From Alphaproteobacteria bacterium (GTDB lineage Bacteria; Pseudomonadota; Alphaproteobacteria; Rickettsiales; UBA1997): a DNA stretch of 64,000 nt. The stretch is taken from contig JAGKWR010000006.1 of NCBI GenBank assembly GCA_021151765.1, forward strand, positions 44,594 to 108,593, written 5' to 3'. Under the pieces are notes generated by a model. The model worked only from the letters and a program-made list of their open reading frames with translations. It was not told the DNA's origin and searched no databases. Below, in pieces: positions 51,903 through 60,584 of the stretch. Numbering within the stretch: the stretch's first letter is position 1; each line of letters starts with the position of its first letter. A program made the position numbers and the translations under genes.

Positions 51903-52142
51903 ATGGAAAATAGTTCTAGTAACAAAAGTATTGTAAGTAATTTGATTCAAGAAGAGAGAGATTTGAACAATAAAATTAACATTTCTTATCCTTATCCTCT
52001 GCGTAAAAATGATGCTAAGATTTTTCCTGAAAATATCGAATCAGCGAATGAGACTAGCTCACCAAGTTCTTCAGTTTCTGGCGTAAAGAAAGCAGAAGCT
52101 GTTTTTACAAGTTGCTGCGACAATATTTGCTCAATTAGTTAA
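51903..52142 (+). CDS. Short unknown protein ending in a CaaX-type box (CSIS)
   Basis: This 79-residue, mostly polar protein lacks a signal peptide and known domain. The C-terminus reads FTSCCDNICSIS: Cys at position -4 with S-I-S, close to the prelamin A box CSIM and, with Ser last, fitting farnesyltransferase preference, plus two more cysteines a few residues upstream that could be acylated. It lies 38 bases after the RRM gene and 39 bases before the LRR gene. The small size makes the coding call less secure, but the CaaX end is shared with its neighbours. Confidence 0.6.
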   Translation: MENSSSNKSIVSNLIQEERDLNNKINISYPYPLRKNDAKIFPENIESANETSSPSSSVSGVKKAEAVFTSCCDNICSIS

Positions 52143-52181
52143 TCAATAAAGCTTAGAACTAAGCACAAATTATCGAAAGAA

Positions 52182-53150
52182 ATGATCGAAGAAATTTTTT
52201 TTAGAAGACTAGGTGAATGGGTTGAACAAGGGCAAGATACTCTTGAAAAACGTCAAGAAGCTCAAGAGCGTATTTTAAATTGTTTGTGTAATCATTCTAT
52301 TAAGCTGGATCTGTCAAATTTGGGTTTAACATCTTTACCGACTGCTATTAGTGGTTTTACGGATTTGGCAATTCTTTCTCTTGATAACAATAATTTCCAA
52401 GAAATTCCTCGCGAGATATTTGCGTTAGAAAATTTAACTTATCTTTCAATTTGTGATAATGCTTTATCTGAAGTTGGATTGGAGATCGTTTTGTTGCAAA
52501 ATTTACAAACTTTGATGCTTAGCAATAATCAAATAAGAGAAGTTGCGGATGAAATTTCTCAAATTCCCAATTTAAGTTTTATACATTTATTGAATAACGA
52601 ATTAGTTAGTTTCCCGTCGCAGTTTTTCACAGAAAAAGTCACAAATTCCTCAAAATCACGTGAAGTATATTTGGCGAAAAATTGTCTGGATGTTGACTCA
52701 ATCGCTAATCTAGAAAAGCTAGCAGCTGCCAAAAAAGACAAATTAACTTGCGCAGATCAGAAAACAGGCGCTTATTCAGTGAAGCGCAAAGCTAATGACA
52801 AAGATGATGAGAGCGAAGCTTCGGACACGATTTCTTTTGATTCTAATTCCTACGAACACAGCGAAATATCATCTTTAGAAGATTTATCAGATGAACAAAG
52901 CAATATATCTTCTCTATCCAGTTCTTCTCGGTCCTTATCAAGTTATTCAGAATATGAAGAAGAAGATTCATTTGTAACCGAAAGTGAAGGCGAGTCATTG
53001 CCTTCAGTATCGTCTTTGTCTACTGATTCTTTTTCTATTGATTCTGTAGTAGAAGAAAGGCCACAACCACAAGTAAGATCTAATAGACCAGCAAGAAGGC
53101 TAAACAACAGAAGCAGAGCCAAACAAAATTCTTGCTGTGTAATAAATTAA
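52182..53150 (+). CDS. Leucine-rich-repeat protein with polybasic stretch and CaaX-type end (CCVIN)
   Basis: This 322-residue protein has a short helical cap, four to five leucine-rich repeats (about residues 38-150; SIKLDLSNLGLTSLPTAI, LAILSLDNNNFQEIPREI, LQTLMLSNNQIREVADEI), then an acidic Ser-rich linker (205-290). The end carries seven Arg/Lys in 16 residues (RSNRPARRLNNRSRAK) and then QNSCCVIN. Polybasic plus CaaX is the membrane-anchor layout of K-Ras-like GTPases, and it has no bacterial role I know. The repeats likely bind a protein partner. A 14-bp palindrome (GCTTAGAACTAAGC, 52151-52164) precedes the ATG. Confidence 0.85.
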   Translation: MIEEIFFRRLGEWVEQGQDTLEKRQEAQERILNCLCNHSIKLDLSNLGLTSLPTAISGFTDLAILSLDNNNFQEIPREIFALENLTYLSICDNALSEVGLEIVLLQNLQTLMLSNNQIREVADEISQIPNLSFIHLLNNELVSFPSQFFTEKVTNSSKSREVYLAKNCLDVDSIANLEKLAAAKKDKLTCADQKTGAYSVKRKANDKDDESEASDTISFDSNSYEHSEISSLEDLSDEQSNISSLSSSSRSLSSYSEYEEEDSFVTESEGESLPSVSSLSTDSFSIDSVVEERPQPQVRSNRPARRLNNRSRAKQNSCCVIN

Positions 53151-53343
53151 CAAATAGCCGTTTAGTTTGTGAGATAATGACAAAAACGCTGAAAATTTTG
53201 TGTATTTTGGAAAAAAAATTTGGCTTATTTCTTCGTCAAAACTAATTAATAAGAAGCTGATAATTTCTTGTCAGTTTTGCGTCTGATGTGCCTTAATTTA
53301 GTTTGGTATATTCCCCTTCAGCGATAAATAATTTCCTTACTTT

Positions 53344-54057
53344 ATGTCTAAAAAAATTCTGAAAAATTCTGTGATTAAAAATAACGTGCAAAAAAATATT
53401 AAAGCCTTGGGTGGTGTTACGGTTGAGAAAGAAGCGGTAGCGAAAATTTCTGTGATTGGCAGTTCCTTGGAAGATTTGATTTTCAATAAATCGAACGAAA
53501 TCAAAATTAAAAATACGGAAGAAGCTTTGAAAGCAATTGATGCGGCAGTTGAAAAAATCGAAGCTGATAGAATCAATAAAGATTGGTTTAAGTCAGAAGA
53601 AGCTTTGAATTTGTTGAACGAATTGTTGCAAAAAGTGCAATTTGAAACCAGCAAAGAAAAAATCGCAGCTTTGGCAAAAGTATTCGTAGCTTGCGGTACC
53701 AACATTTTGGTGAACGATCCTCACAAAGCACAAATTTTGCAAAAAGTTGCCGAAATGGGTGATGTTGAAAGAAAACTTTTATTGATTTTGGCCAATATCA
53801 ACATCATTTCAAAAAAGTTCAAACTTGGTGAAATGGAGCAAGTAATGGCGGCAATTTGGTTTAATGATATTGGTGCTTTCTTGGAAAAAAATTACAGCGG
53901 TGAAGGAAAATTCTGGAACGGAGTTTTACGCCTTGATCACGAGTTAAACATTATGGAATCTTTGGGTTTGATCAGAAGAGTTCAACCAATAATTCACCAA
54001 GAATTTGGTTATATGTTCAATGGTTTAGGAGTTGAAGTGGCAAGATTTTTGGCCTAG
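53344..54057 (+). CDS. Unknown protein, helical with winged-helix-like end
   Basis: The family is not recognised. The 237-residue protein has no signal peptide or membrane helix. It is helical throughout, with basic N-terminal 20 residues. The end (LDHELNIMESLGLIRRVQPI, then GYMFNGLGVEVARFLA) resembles the last part of winged-helix proteins, which would suggest nucleic acid binding, but this is weak. It has its own upstream gap of about 190 bases without other features, and a terminator follows. Confidence 0.7.
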   Translation: MSKKILKNSVIKNNVQKNIKALGGVTVEKEAVAKISVIGSSLEDLIFNKSNEIKIKNTEEALKAIDAAVEKIEADRINKDWFKSEEALNLLNELLQKVQFETSKEKIAALAKVFVACGTNILVNDPHKAQILQKVAEMGDVERKLLLILANINIISKKFKLGEMEQVMAAIWFNDIGAFLEKNYSGEGKFWNGVLRLDHELNIMESLGLIRRVQPIIHQEFGYMFNGLGVEVARFLA

Positions 54058-54081
54058 TAAATCTTCGCAAAATAATTAATT

Positions 54082-54122
54082 AAAAAGGCGATTTTTGGTA
54101 ATTACCAGAAGTCGCCTTTTTA
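54082..54122 (+). terminator. Rho-independent terminator
   Basis: AAAAAGGCGA (54082-54091) pairs with TCGCCTTTTT (54112-54121), with an extra inner TGGTAATTACCA palindrome, followed by T-rich sequence. Confidence 0.85.
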
Positions 54123-54136
54123 TTTGCACAAATTTT

Positions 54137-54898
54137 ATGACAACACAAAGCGCCGTTTTTTTTGGTCACGGCAATCCGATGAATGCGATTGAAGACAATA
54201 ATTTCTCGCGCAAGTGGCGTGAAATTGGCCGTGAATTGCAAAGCGCCAAAGCAATTTTAGTAATATCGGCGCATTACGAAACGCAAGGAGTCAAAATTGC
54301 TTGCGCCGAGCAGCAAAAAACTATTCACGATTTTTATGGATTTCCCGATGAGCTTTTCGCAGTGCAATATCAAGCACGCGGCGACTTTGATGTGGCGCGT
54401 AAAATTATCGAAATTTTGGGTGAGGGTGAAGTTGATCAAAATTGGGGATTAGATCACGGAGCTTGGTCAGTGTTGGTTCACACTCATCCGCAGCCGAAAA
54501 TTCCGGTTTTGCAATTAAGTTTGGATCGCAACAAATCAGCGCAACAACATTATCAAATGGCACAGAAACTGGCGACTTTGCGCGATCACGGAGTTTTAAT
54601 TGTGGCCAGCGGAAATATTGTGCATAACCTAAAAATGATGAAGTGGCGCGGTGGAGAATATGATTGGGCGCAAAGTTTTAACGACGAAATTGTTGAGGCA
54701 ATACAACAAAAAGATCATCAAAAAATCATCGATTTTACTTTTCTTAATGACTGTGCAAAAGCTGTTCCCAGTGCGGAACATTTTTTGCCATTGCTTTACA
54801 TTTTAGCAGTGCAGCGCGCTTCAGACAAAATGGTAATTTTTAACAACGAAATTGATTTAGCCTCAATTGCGATGACCAGTTTGCTGTTGCGCAGCTGA
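54137..54898 (+). CDS. LigB/YgiD-family extradiol dioxygenase
   Basis: This 253-residue protein has VFFGHGNPMNAI, LVISAHYETQGV, DFYGFPDELF, GLDHGAWSVLVHTHP and VASGNIVHNL; the histidines in these motifs bind the metal. YgiD of E. coli cleaves L-DOPA at 4,5. The start at 54137 is chosen as it begins the first motif strand; the preceding codons overlap the terminator. Confidence 0.9.
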   Translation: MTTQSAVFFGHGNPMNAIEDNNFSRKWREIGRELQSAKAILVISAHYETQGVKIACAEQQKTIHDFYGFPDELFAVQYQARGDFDVARKIIEILGEGEVDQNWGLDHGAWSVLVHTHPQPKIPVLQLSLDRNKSAQQHYQMAQKLATLRDHGVLIVASGNIVHNLKMMKWRGGEYDWAQSFNDEIVEAIQQKDHQKIIDFTFLNDCAKAVPSAEHFLPLLYILAVQRASDKMVIFNNEIDLASIAMTSLLLRS

Positions 54899-54918
54899 TA
54901 ATTTGAAGTGTAAATTCG

Positions 54919-57744
54919 TTAAGAAATTACACATTGTTCTGCTTGTTGCGCTGCTTTTGGATATCCTCTACCAGTTAATCCCATATCTTTTGTTTGATCA
55001 AAAAATTGCTCTTGAGTAAGACTAGTGTGGAATCCATTATCAAGCAGAATCTGTGCTATTCTAGCGTATTTATCTGAGTTTGCTTGGTCAGATTGAAAAA
55101 ATTCTAAAGTTTTATCCAAGTATAAATGAATATTATTAGTCTTGAATTGAGTTAAATTTTTAACTTTTACTGATGATGTTGGTTTGCTGGTTGACGTAGA
55201 ATTTTGTGCTTCTTTGTTGTCGTGTTTTGCAGTAGAGGATAAATTAAAATTATCAGCATTTAGATTATGATCTCTTAGAATAAAAATAATGGATTCGCAT
55301 GTATTGGTAAGATTTTCCAAAAGATCAAGATTGCAACCAGTAATTGCTTCAACAAGTACAGCGTTGACCATTTTTGCCTTTAATTCAGTACTAGCTATAT
55401 TTAATAAGTGTTGTGCACCTTCAGTGATTCCATGTTCGTTTAACCGGATAAACAAAGTTTCTAAATGTTTGTTTCTGCTTTTTTCTTCAGTAGTTAATTT
55501 TAGATTTTTTCGTATCGGATTGTTTTGTTGTGCTATTTCTTCTGAGGTTTGAATTGGATTACTCAAACCTTCAACAAAGTGTTTAAGTACAATCTCGTTA
55601 TTATGTCTTGGATCGCAAATTTCCGCTAAAGCTTCGCCTAAAATTTTTGCTTTATTTGTAGAATCAGAAAGACCGACTTCTTGCTCAATTTTTTGCACTA
55701 AAAGTTTAATAGTTTCGGGTTCTTGATTGGCGATTGCGATGGTTAGAGGAAATTTATCGTGGCAGGGAGTGTCTAACTTTGCGCCATTTTCAATTAAGAT
55801 TTCAATTAGGCTATTATAAGCGTTATGAGTTACTGCGCAATGAAGTGGTGTATTGCCTTGTTGATCTGGTGAATTGATTATTTCTGATAGTTTCTGTCTA
55901 AATGTTTCTGCGTGCTGTTTCTCCATGGTTTCTAAAAAATGTTTCAAAGTTTTTTCACCATGTTTTTCGCATATTTCATAGATGTCATCCCACTTAAATT
56001 GACTTTCTATTTCACTAAAATTGAGTTCCGAAGTATTTAATTTATACTTAGATTTTTCTCCTTCCTTCAAGATTACTTCGTAAACTACAGAAAATTTTGT
56101 TTGATCTAGTAACCTTTGCAAAAATTCTGCGGATACGGGATCCTTGGAGTCTCTACGTGCTTGTAATAAGACTTCTAAAGAGGAAGGATGAGAATTTTTA
56201 ACGGCAAGTTCTAAGTCCTCATCAGTAACTTTAGCACCATGTTGTAGCAAAAGTTTTACAACCTTACTATAAGATCTACCTTCTAAAGCGTTACGTAAGG
56301 CGCTTTTGGGTTGTATTATTTGTGGTTCTGTTAAAGCAAAAGCACTAGCACCAAGTGTTCCTTGAGAATGAGAAGAATTTACTGTTAAATAATTAGATCT
56401 ATTAGAAGTGTCGGTAGAAAATTCTATGGTGTCTGTTGCCAATGATTCTATTATTGTGGAGCTATTTAAATTATTAGTAAAAGCTGGTGTTATTGTATCT
56501 GAACTATCGCTTGAGACGACGCTTGTAATATTTTCCGAATGGGAAATAGATGCAGTGTTATGACGATGATTTATCAAAAATTCTGCAGTTTTTTCTTCGC
56601 AAACACTTTTGATCATATTTAAGTATGAATAGATGAGTACGCTACCTTGAGTTTTGCAAGCTTCTTCAATACAGTTTTGTTCATTTTCGGGGCATTTTGT
56701 AGGCTCGACTCCATTGCTTATTAAAATACCAAAAGTCTTCACATATTTGTTAGCAACTGCTGATACTAAAAATTGATTATGGTTTTCAATGTTTAATAAG
56801 GATTCTCGATTTTTTTTGATAAGATTTTCTAAAAAGTGATCGTCGTTTCGTTGAATGAGTAAGAGGATAGCTAAAGTTAAAGATTCTGGAGTATTTGATC
56901 TTTCTATTATTCCATCTTTGAGATAATCTATCCTACTAGTTCCTTTTGGTTGTTCGCTTATGGTAGAAGTAGTTACGCAGTTTTTGTGCAATAATTCTTG
57001 AATTAGGCTGGTATCATGGCGATATTGAAAAGTACTCAGAGCAATTTTGATGTCATTGTTACCACTAACAGCTCGAGAATTATTGCTGGCTTTATTTAAA
57101 ATTTCTTTACTAGGAGTTGGGATTCCTGATCTAGTTATTGCATCTATTACTGATGACATATCGGGATCTGGTCCTAAGGCATGTTGTGATAATGCTAGGT
57201 TAAACAATTCATTTCTTGTAGATAAAATTTGTGGTGTTTGTGCCAGCAAATCAAGATAAGCTAATATTATAGGTTTATTGAATTCTGTAACTAAACCAGT
57301 AATAAGATTTGCAAGAAGAGATCGTTTACAAAGTTCTTTTATTTGTGAGTAATTAATTTCGGAAATTTCAGTTGCTGCTTCTGAGGTTAATTCACCATTG
57401 ATGTTAGTAACAAAATTTTCGTTACTAACAATATCTTCATTATCAATAATTACTTTGATTAGTTTATCTCTGATTATTCCCAAACTCTTATCTTGAGTCG
57501 TTGCGTAACACAAGGTTAGATTCGCTATAGCCTTATGGAGAAAGATAATTTTTTTCTCAATATCCAACTGAGAAGCGGCATCTATATTTCTTTTAGTTTC
57601 TGATAGACCTTTAAGTACTTCTGCAAGTTGTGATAGTTTTTCAGGTTCTATAGTTCCTAAGTTTAGATTTAACGAAGTATCGTTAGGAGCAGCGTCTTCA
57701 TGGATATTATTCTCAGGAGTATTGTTGGTAATATTGCCTTTCAT
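54919..57744 (-). CDS. Large ankyrin-repeat protein ending in a CaaX-type box (CVIS)
   Basis: This 941-residue protein lacks a signal peptide or membrane helices. Ankyrin repeats are recognisable at about residues 475-545 (YSKVVKLLLQHGAKVTDEDL, then VLLQARR) and 625-690 (GNTPLHCAVTHNAYNSLIEI, then KLDTPCHDKFPLTIAIANQE). Ser/Thr-rich linkers separate them. The last residues are AAQQAEQCVIS; CVIS is an excellent farnesylation box by known CaaX rules (compare H-Ras CVLS). It is convergent with the dioxygenase gene and transcribed alone. The CaaX end is a striking match to the LRR protein 1.8 kb away. Confidence 0.85.
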   Translation of the reverse strand: MKGNITNNTPENNIHEDAAPNDTSLNLNLGTIEPEKLSQLAEVLKGLSETKRNIDAASQLDIEKKIIFLHKAIANLTLCYATTQDKSLGIIRDKLIKVIIDNEDIVSNENFVTNINGELTSEAATEISEINYSQIKELCKRSLLANLITGLVTEFNKPIILAYLDLLAQTPQILSTRNELFNLALSQHALGPDPDMSSVIDAITRSGIPTPSKEILNKASNNSRAVSGNNDIKIALSTFQYRHDTSLIQELLHKNCVTTSTISEQPKGTSRIDYLKDGIIERSNTPESLTLAILLLIQRNDDHFLENLIKKNRESLLNIENHNQFLVSAVANKYVKTFGILISNGVEPTKCPENEQNCIEEACKTQGSVLIYSYLNMIKSVCEEKTAEFLINHRHNTASISHSENITSVVSSDSSDTITPAFTNNLNSSTIIESLATDTIEFSTDTSNRSNYLTVNSSHSQGTLGASAFALTEPQIIQPKSALRNALEGRSYSKVVKLLLQHGAKVTDEDLELAVKNSHPSSLEVLLQARRDSKDPVSAEFLQRLLDQTKFSVVYEVILKEGEKSKYKLNTSELNFSEIESQFKWDDIYEICEKHGEKTLKHFLETMEKQHAETFRQKLSEIINSPDQQGNTPLHCAVTHNAYNSLIEILIENGAKLDTPCHDKFPLTIAIANQEPETIKLLVQKIEQEVGLSDSTNKAKILGEALAEICDPRHNNEIVLKHFVEGLSNPIQTSEEIAQQNNPIRKNLKLTTEEKSRNKHLETLFIRLNEHGITEGAQHLLNIASTELKAKMVNAVLVEAITGCNLDLLENLTNTCESIIFILRDHNLNADNFNLSSTAKHDNKEAQNSTSTSKPTSSVKVKNLTQFKTNNIHLYLDKTLEFFQSDQANSDKYARIAQILLDNGFHTSLTQEQFFDQTKDMGLTGRGYPKAAQQAEQCVIS

Positions 57745-57847
57745 AAAATCTACTTTTGGTTGTTTGAAAATTAATCAAATACCCGAATAGGTTGTAAAAT
57801 TTTTATTTACAATCCGAAATTTTATGAGTGGAAATAGGGTTGTGGAT

Positions 57848-58456
57848 CTAAAACATTTTGTTGCTGATTGCCCCGCGCACCACACCTTCAACGCGAAAAT
57901 CTTCAGCGGCAAGGAACGGTTCAAACTCAGAATTTAGAGAAACCAGAATCACCTTATTGTCTTGGAGTTTGATTTTTTTTATTAAAGCTTGTCCATCGTT
58001 AACGCACAAAGCGACCACGCCATTTTCAGTTTGGTTTGATTGTTCAACAATCACCAAATCGCCGTTGCTGATTTTCGGCAGCATCGAATCACCTTTCGCT
58101 TTGACCATAAAAGCTTTTGAAGCCGGAAAGCTTAAAACTTTCGTTGAAATAGGAATACGATCAATTGGGCTGCCATCAAGAATTGAGCCTTGTGGGCCGC
58201 ACGCAGCAAGGCCGTAAAGATTTAGATAAGCGATTTCTTTGTCTGGTTGTTTAAGAATTTGGTAATCTTTGGGATCGTAAGGATTTTTTTTCAAATAACC
58301 TTTTTTCTCCAACTGCGCCATGTGATGCGCTACAACACTTGTTGAAGATGCGCCGATGAGTTCTTGTAACTCACGAACAGTCAGTGGTTCATCAATATTT
58401 TTCGATAAAACTTCAATTAATTTTTCCTGAGCAGGATGTAAGCGGATGTCAGACAT
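57848..58456 (-). CDS. LexA/UmuD-like S24-family repressor
   Basis: This 202-residue protein has a winged-helix N-terminus (DEPLTVRELQELIGASSTSV, then HHMAQLEKKGYL) and an S24 self-cleaving domain with cleavage region GLAACGPQGS, catalytic Ser in KAKGDSMLP and Lys in ALIKKIK. The bond would be Cys-Gly, as in UmuD, not Ala-Gly as in E. coli LexA. The ATG at 58456 starts the first helix; 20 codons further up overlap the operator. It most likely is the SOS-type repressor, autoregulated through the inverted repeat just upstream. Confidence 0.85.
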   Translation of the reverse strand: MSDIRLHPAQEKLIEVLSKNIDEPLTVRELQELIGASSTSVVAHHMAQLEKKGYLKKNPYDPKDYQILKQPDKEIAYLNLYGLAACGPQGSILDGSPIDRIPISTKVLSFPASKAFMVKAKGDSMLPKISNGDLVIVEQSNQTENGVVALCVNDGQALIKKIKLQDNKVILVSLNSEFEPFLAAEDFRVEGVVRGAISNKMF

Positions 58457-58486
58457 TTTTAAAAAACTAGTTGCGTTATTTTTTTC

Positions 58487-58509
58487 TTGTTCTAACAATT
58501 CTAGAACAA
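58487..58509. promoter_or_regulatory. Inverted-repeat operator upstream of the LexA-like gene
   Basis: TTGTTCTA and TAGAACAA form a perfect 8-bp inverted repeat with a 7-base spacer. It lies 31-53 bases before the repressor ATG and about 55 bases before the divergent small gene, so binding could control both. It is neither the E. coli SOS box nor the alphaproteobacterial GTTC-N7-GTTC direct repeat, though it holds GTTC/GAAC cores. Confidence 0.65.
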
Positions 58510-58562
58510 ACACCATAAAGCTAATAAAAATGTTTATAACTTATTAAGCAAATAATTATTTT

Positions 58563-58802
58563 ATGAGAACTGAAGAAATCGTTAAAAAAGCAATGTCTAA
58601 CCGTCAGCCAATATCTTTCAAATATCGCAAAATCAGCAATGGTCAGGAAGAGGTGGTAAACTTGGCGAGAATTATTTTTATGACGACTGATAATTTTGGC
58701 AGAGAAAGTATCGCCGTAGATTTATTGCAAGAAAAACGTTTAACCAAAATGCATTACTTCGACATGGGTTCGATTTCCAACATTAAAATTTTGAAAGCGT
58801 AG
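58563..58802 (+). CDS. Small WYL-like protein
   Basis: This 79-residue protein (PISFKYRKISNGQEEVVNLA, then RLTKMHYFDMGSISNIKIL) follows the general pattern of a minimal WYL domain, which binds regulatory ligands or nucleic acid, but the WYL triplet itself is not seen. It is divergent from the LexA-like gene with the inverted-repeat operator between them. Uncertain; it could be an unrelated small protein. Confidence 0.55.
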   Translation: MRTEEIVKKAMSNRQPISFKYRKISNGQEEVVNLARIIFMTTDNFGRESIAVDLLQEKRLTKMHYFDMGSISNIKILKA

Positions 58803-58814
58803 GTTTTTTTTAAT

Positions 58815-58995
58815 TTCATTCTGAGTGTCAGCGAAGCATTTCGTCAGGTTAAACTCCATAATTAACCTTACGAGATCCTTCACCAAGAATTTCTAAAAAA
58901 AATTCTACGGTTCAGGATAACAAAAAAAGATTAATACTTCGTCATTCTTTTCCAATTTTGTCATGCTGAGCCTCAGCGAATGATTTTTTTAGATT
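58815..58995. repeat. Intergenic palindromic repeat, family A (decayed copies)
   Basis: TCATTCTGAGTGTCAGCGAA near 58818, ACGAGATCCTTCACC near 58868, GGTTCAGGATAAC near 58910 and GTCATGCTGAGCCTCAGCGA near 58961 match arms of family A with substitutions and extra bases. They fill the 246-base gap between the WYL-like gene and emrB. Confidence 0.65.
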
Positions 58996-59048
58996 AAAAT
59001 CCAAAGTTTCCTCAACCACGAAACCCAATAACCCAAAACAAAAACCCT

Positions 59049-60584
59049 CTAATGTCCACCGCCCATTTCAACTTTTCTGGTTGGTTTAGGTGCAAGCCAA
59101 ATAATTACAGCAGCAAAAATGAAAGTGAATGAAGCAACCATAATAACGTGATTGGTTGCCATCATTACTGCTTGCGATTGAATTATAGAATCTAGCATCG
59201 CGGTTGAAGTTTCTTGTGTGCTATTTCCCAATAATTGCCCGAATTGTTCTGGTTGAATTGAGTTGGCAGTCAAGTCGCTGCGAAATTCAGTGGTTTTATT
59301 TTCCCATGAAGTTGTGACAATTGAGGTAGCAAAAGCGCCGGCCAAAGTTCGCAAAAAGCTCATCAAACCTGCGGCGGAAGCATCTTCACCTTCGTCAACC
59401 GAACCCAAAGCCAAGCTTGTTAGTGGAATAAAAAAGAAAGGCATACCAAGCCCTTGCACTAACATTGGCCAAGCCACTTGCCAAGCGGTCATGTCGGTTG
59501 TGCCGAAAGCGCGAAAGTAAGTCCAAATACCTAGCCAGGAAACGCCAAAAAATACTAATTTGCGCGGGTCGAATTTTTGCGACATCATTGCCGCAAAAGG
59601 TGCAGCAACTACTGCCAAAACTCCAATAGAAGCACCAACAATTCCTGACCATGTAGCGTTGTAACCCATGTAGGATTGCAACCACAAAGGCACTAAAACT
59701 ACAGTTCCAAAAAATGCTCCGAAAGCGAAGCTGATTGTTGTGGTTGCCGCTGTAAAACCACGGTGACGAAATATGCGCAAGTCAACAATTGGATGTTCTG
59801 CGGTTAGTTCCCAAATCAAAAAAGCACAAAATAAAACAGCGGCAATTATGCTAAGAACTACAATTGTTGGTGAAGAAAACCAATCCAGAGTTTTGCCTTC
59901 ATCAAGAACATATTGCAGTGGTGCAACCCAACCAACTAAAAGCGCCATACCGATATAATCGATTTTGGCTTTAATGATCTTGCTTTCAAAGCGTTTCAAT
60001 AAGCTGAAGGCGACAAAACCACAAACTAAAGCGATTGGAATATTTATATAAAAAATATACTGCCAGCCCCAATTGTCGCAAATATAGCCGCCGACAATTG
60101 GCCCAAGAATTGGCGCGATTAATGTTGTCATACTCCACAAAGCAAGCGCCACGCCTTGTTTTGCTGGCGGAAAAGCACGCATCAACAAAGTTTGTGAAAG
60201 TGGCATTAAAGGTCCGCCAGCAAGCCCTTGGCAAATACGAGCGAAAACTAAAAATCCAATTGAACTGGCCAAACCACATAAAGCCGAAAAGATTCCAAAC
60301 AGCATCATCGAAACGCAAAAGGCTTTGACGTTACCGAAACGAGCGGCGATCCAACCGGTAAGTGGTACGGAAATTGCTTCGGCGACTGCGTAAGAGGTGA
60401 TCACGTAAGTTCCTTCGTTGGGGGAAACTGCCAAACCGCCAGCAATGTGAGGCACCGAAACATTGGCGATCGTCATGTCTAAGACAACGATGAAATTTGA
60501 AATTGCCAATAGTAAACCGGCAACCAGAAGTTGTGAACCTTCAAGCGGTGCGCTTTGTTGTTCAATTGTCGAATTTTTTGTCAT
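59049..60584 (-). CDS. emrB: EmrB-type MFS drug efflux transporter (DHA2)
   Basis: This 511-residue protein has 14 helices, DHA2 family, with NFIVVLDMTIANVSVPHIAG, the motif-C-like WSMTTLIAPILGPIVGGYI and the A-motif region RFGNVKAFCVSMM. It pumps hydrophobic toxicants across the inner membrane in partnership with EmrA and an outer-membrane channel. The ATG overlaps the last base of the emrA stop. Confidence 0.94.
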   Translation of the reverse strand: MTKNSTIEQQSAPLEGSQLLVAGLLLAISNFIVVLDMTIANVSVPHIAGGLAVSPNEGTYVITSYAVAEAISVPLTGWIAARFGNVKAFCVSMMLFGIFSALCGLASSIGFLVFARICQGLAGGPLMPLSQTLLMRAFPPAKQGVALALWSMTTLIAPILGPIVGGYICDNWGWQYIFYINIPIALVCGFVAFSLLKRFESKIIKAKIDYIGMALLVGWVAPLQYVLDEGKTLDWFSSPTIVVLSIIAAVLFCAFLIWELTAEHPIVDLRIFRHRGFTAATTTISFAFGAFFGTVVLVPLWLQSYMGYNATWSGIVGASIGVLAVVAAPFAAMMSQKFDPRKLVFFGVSWLGIWTYFRAFGTTDMTAWQVAWPMLVQGLGMPFFFIPLTSLALGSVDEGEDASAAGLMSFLRTLAGAFATSIVTTSWENKTTEFRSDLTANSIQPEQFGQLLGNSTQETSTAMLDSIIQSQAVMMATNHVIMVASFTFIFAAVIIWLAPKPTRKVEMGGGH

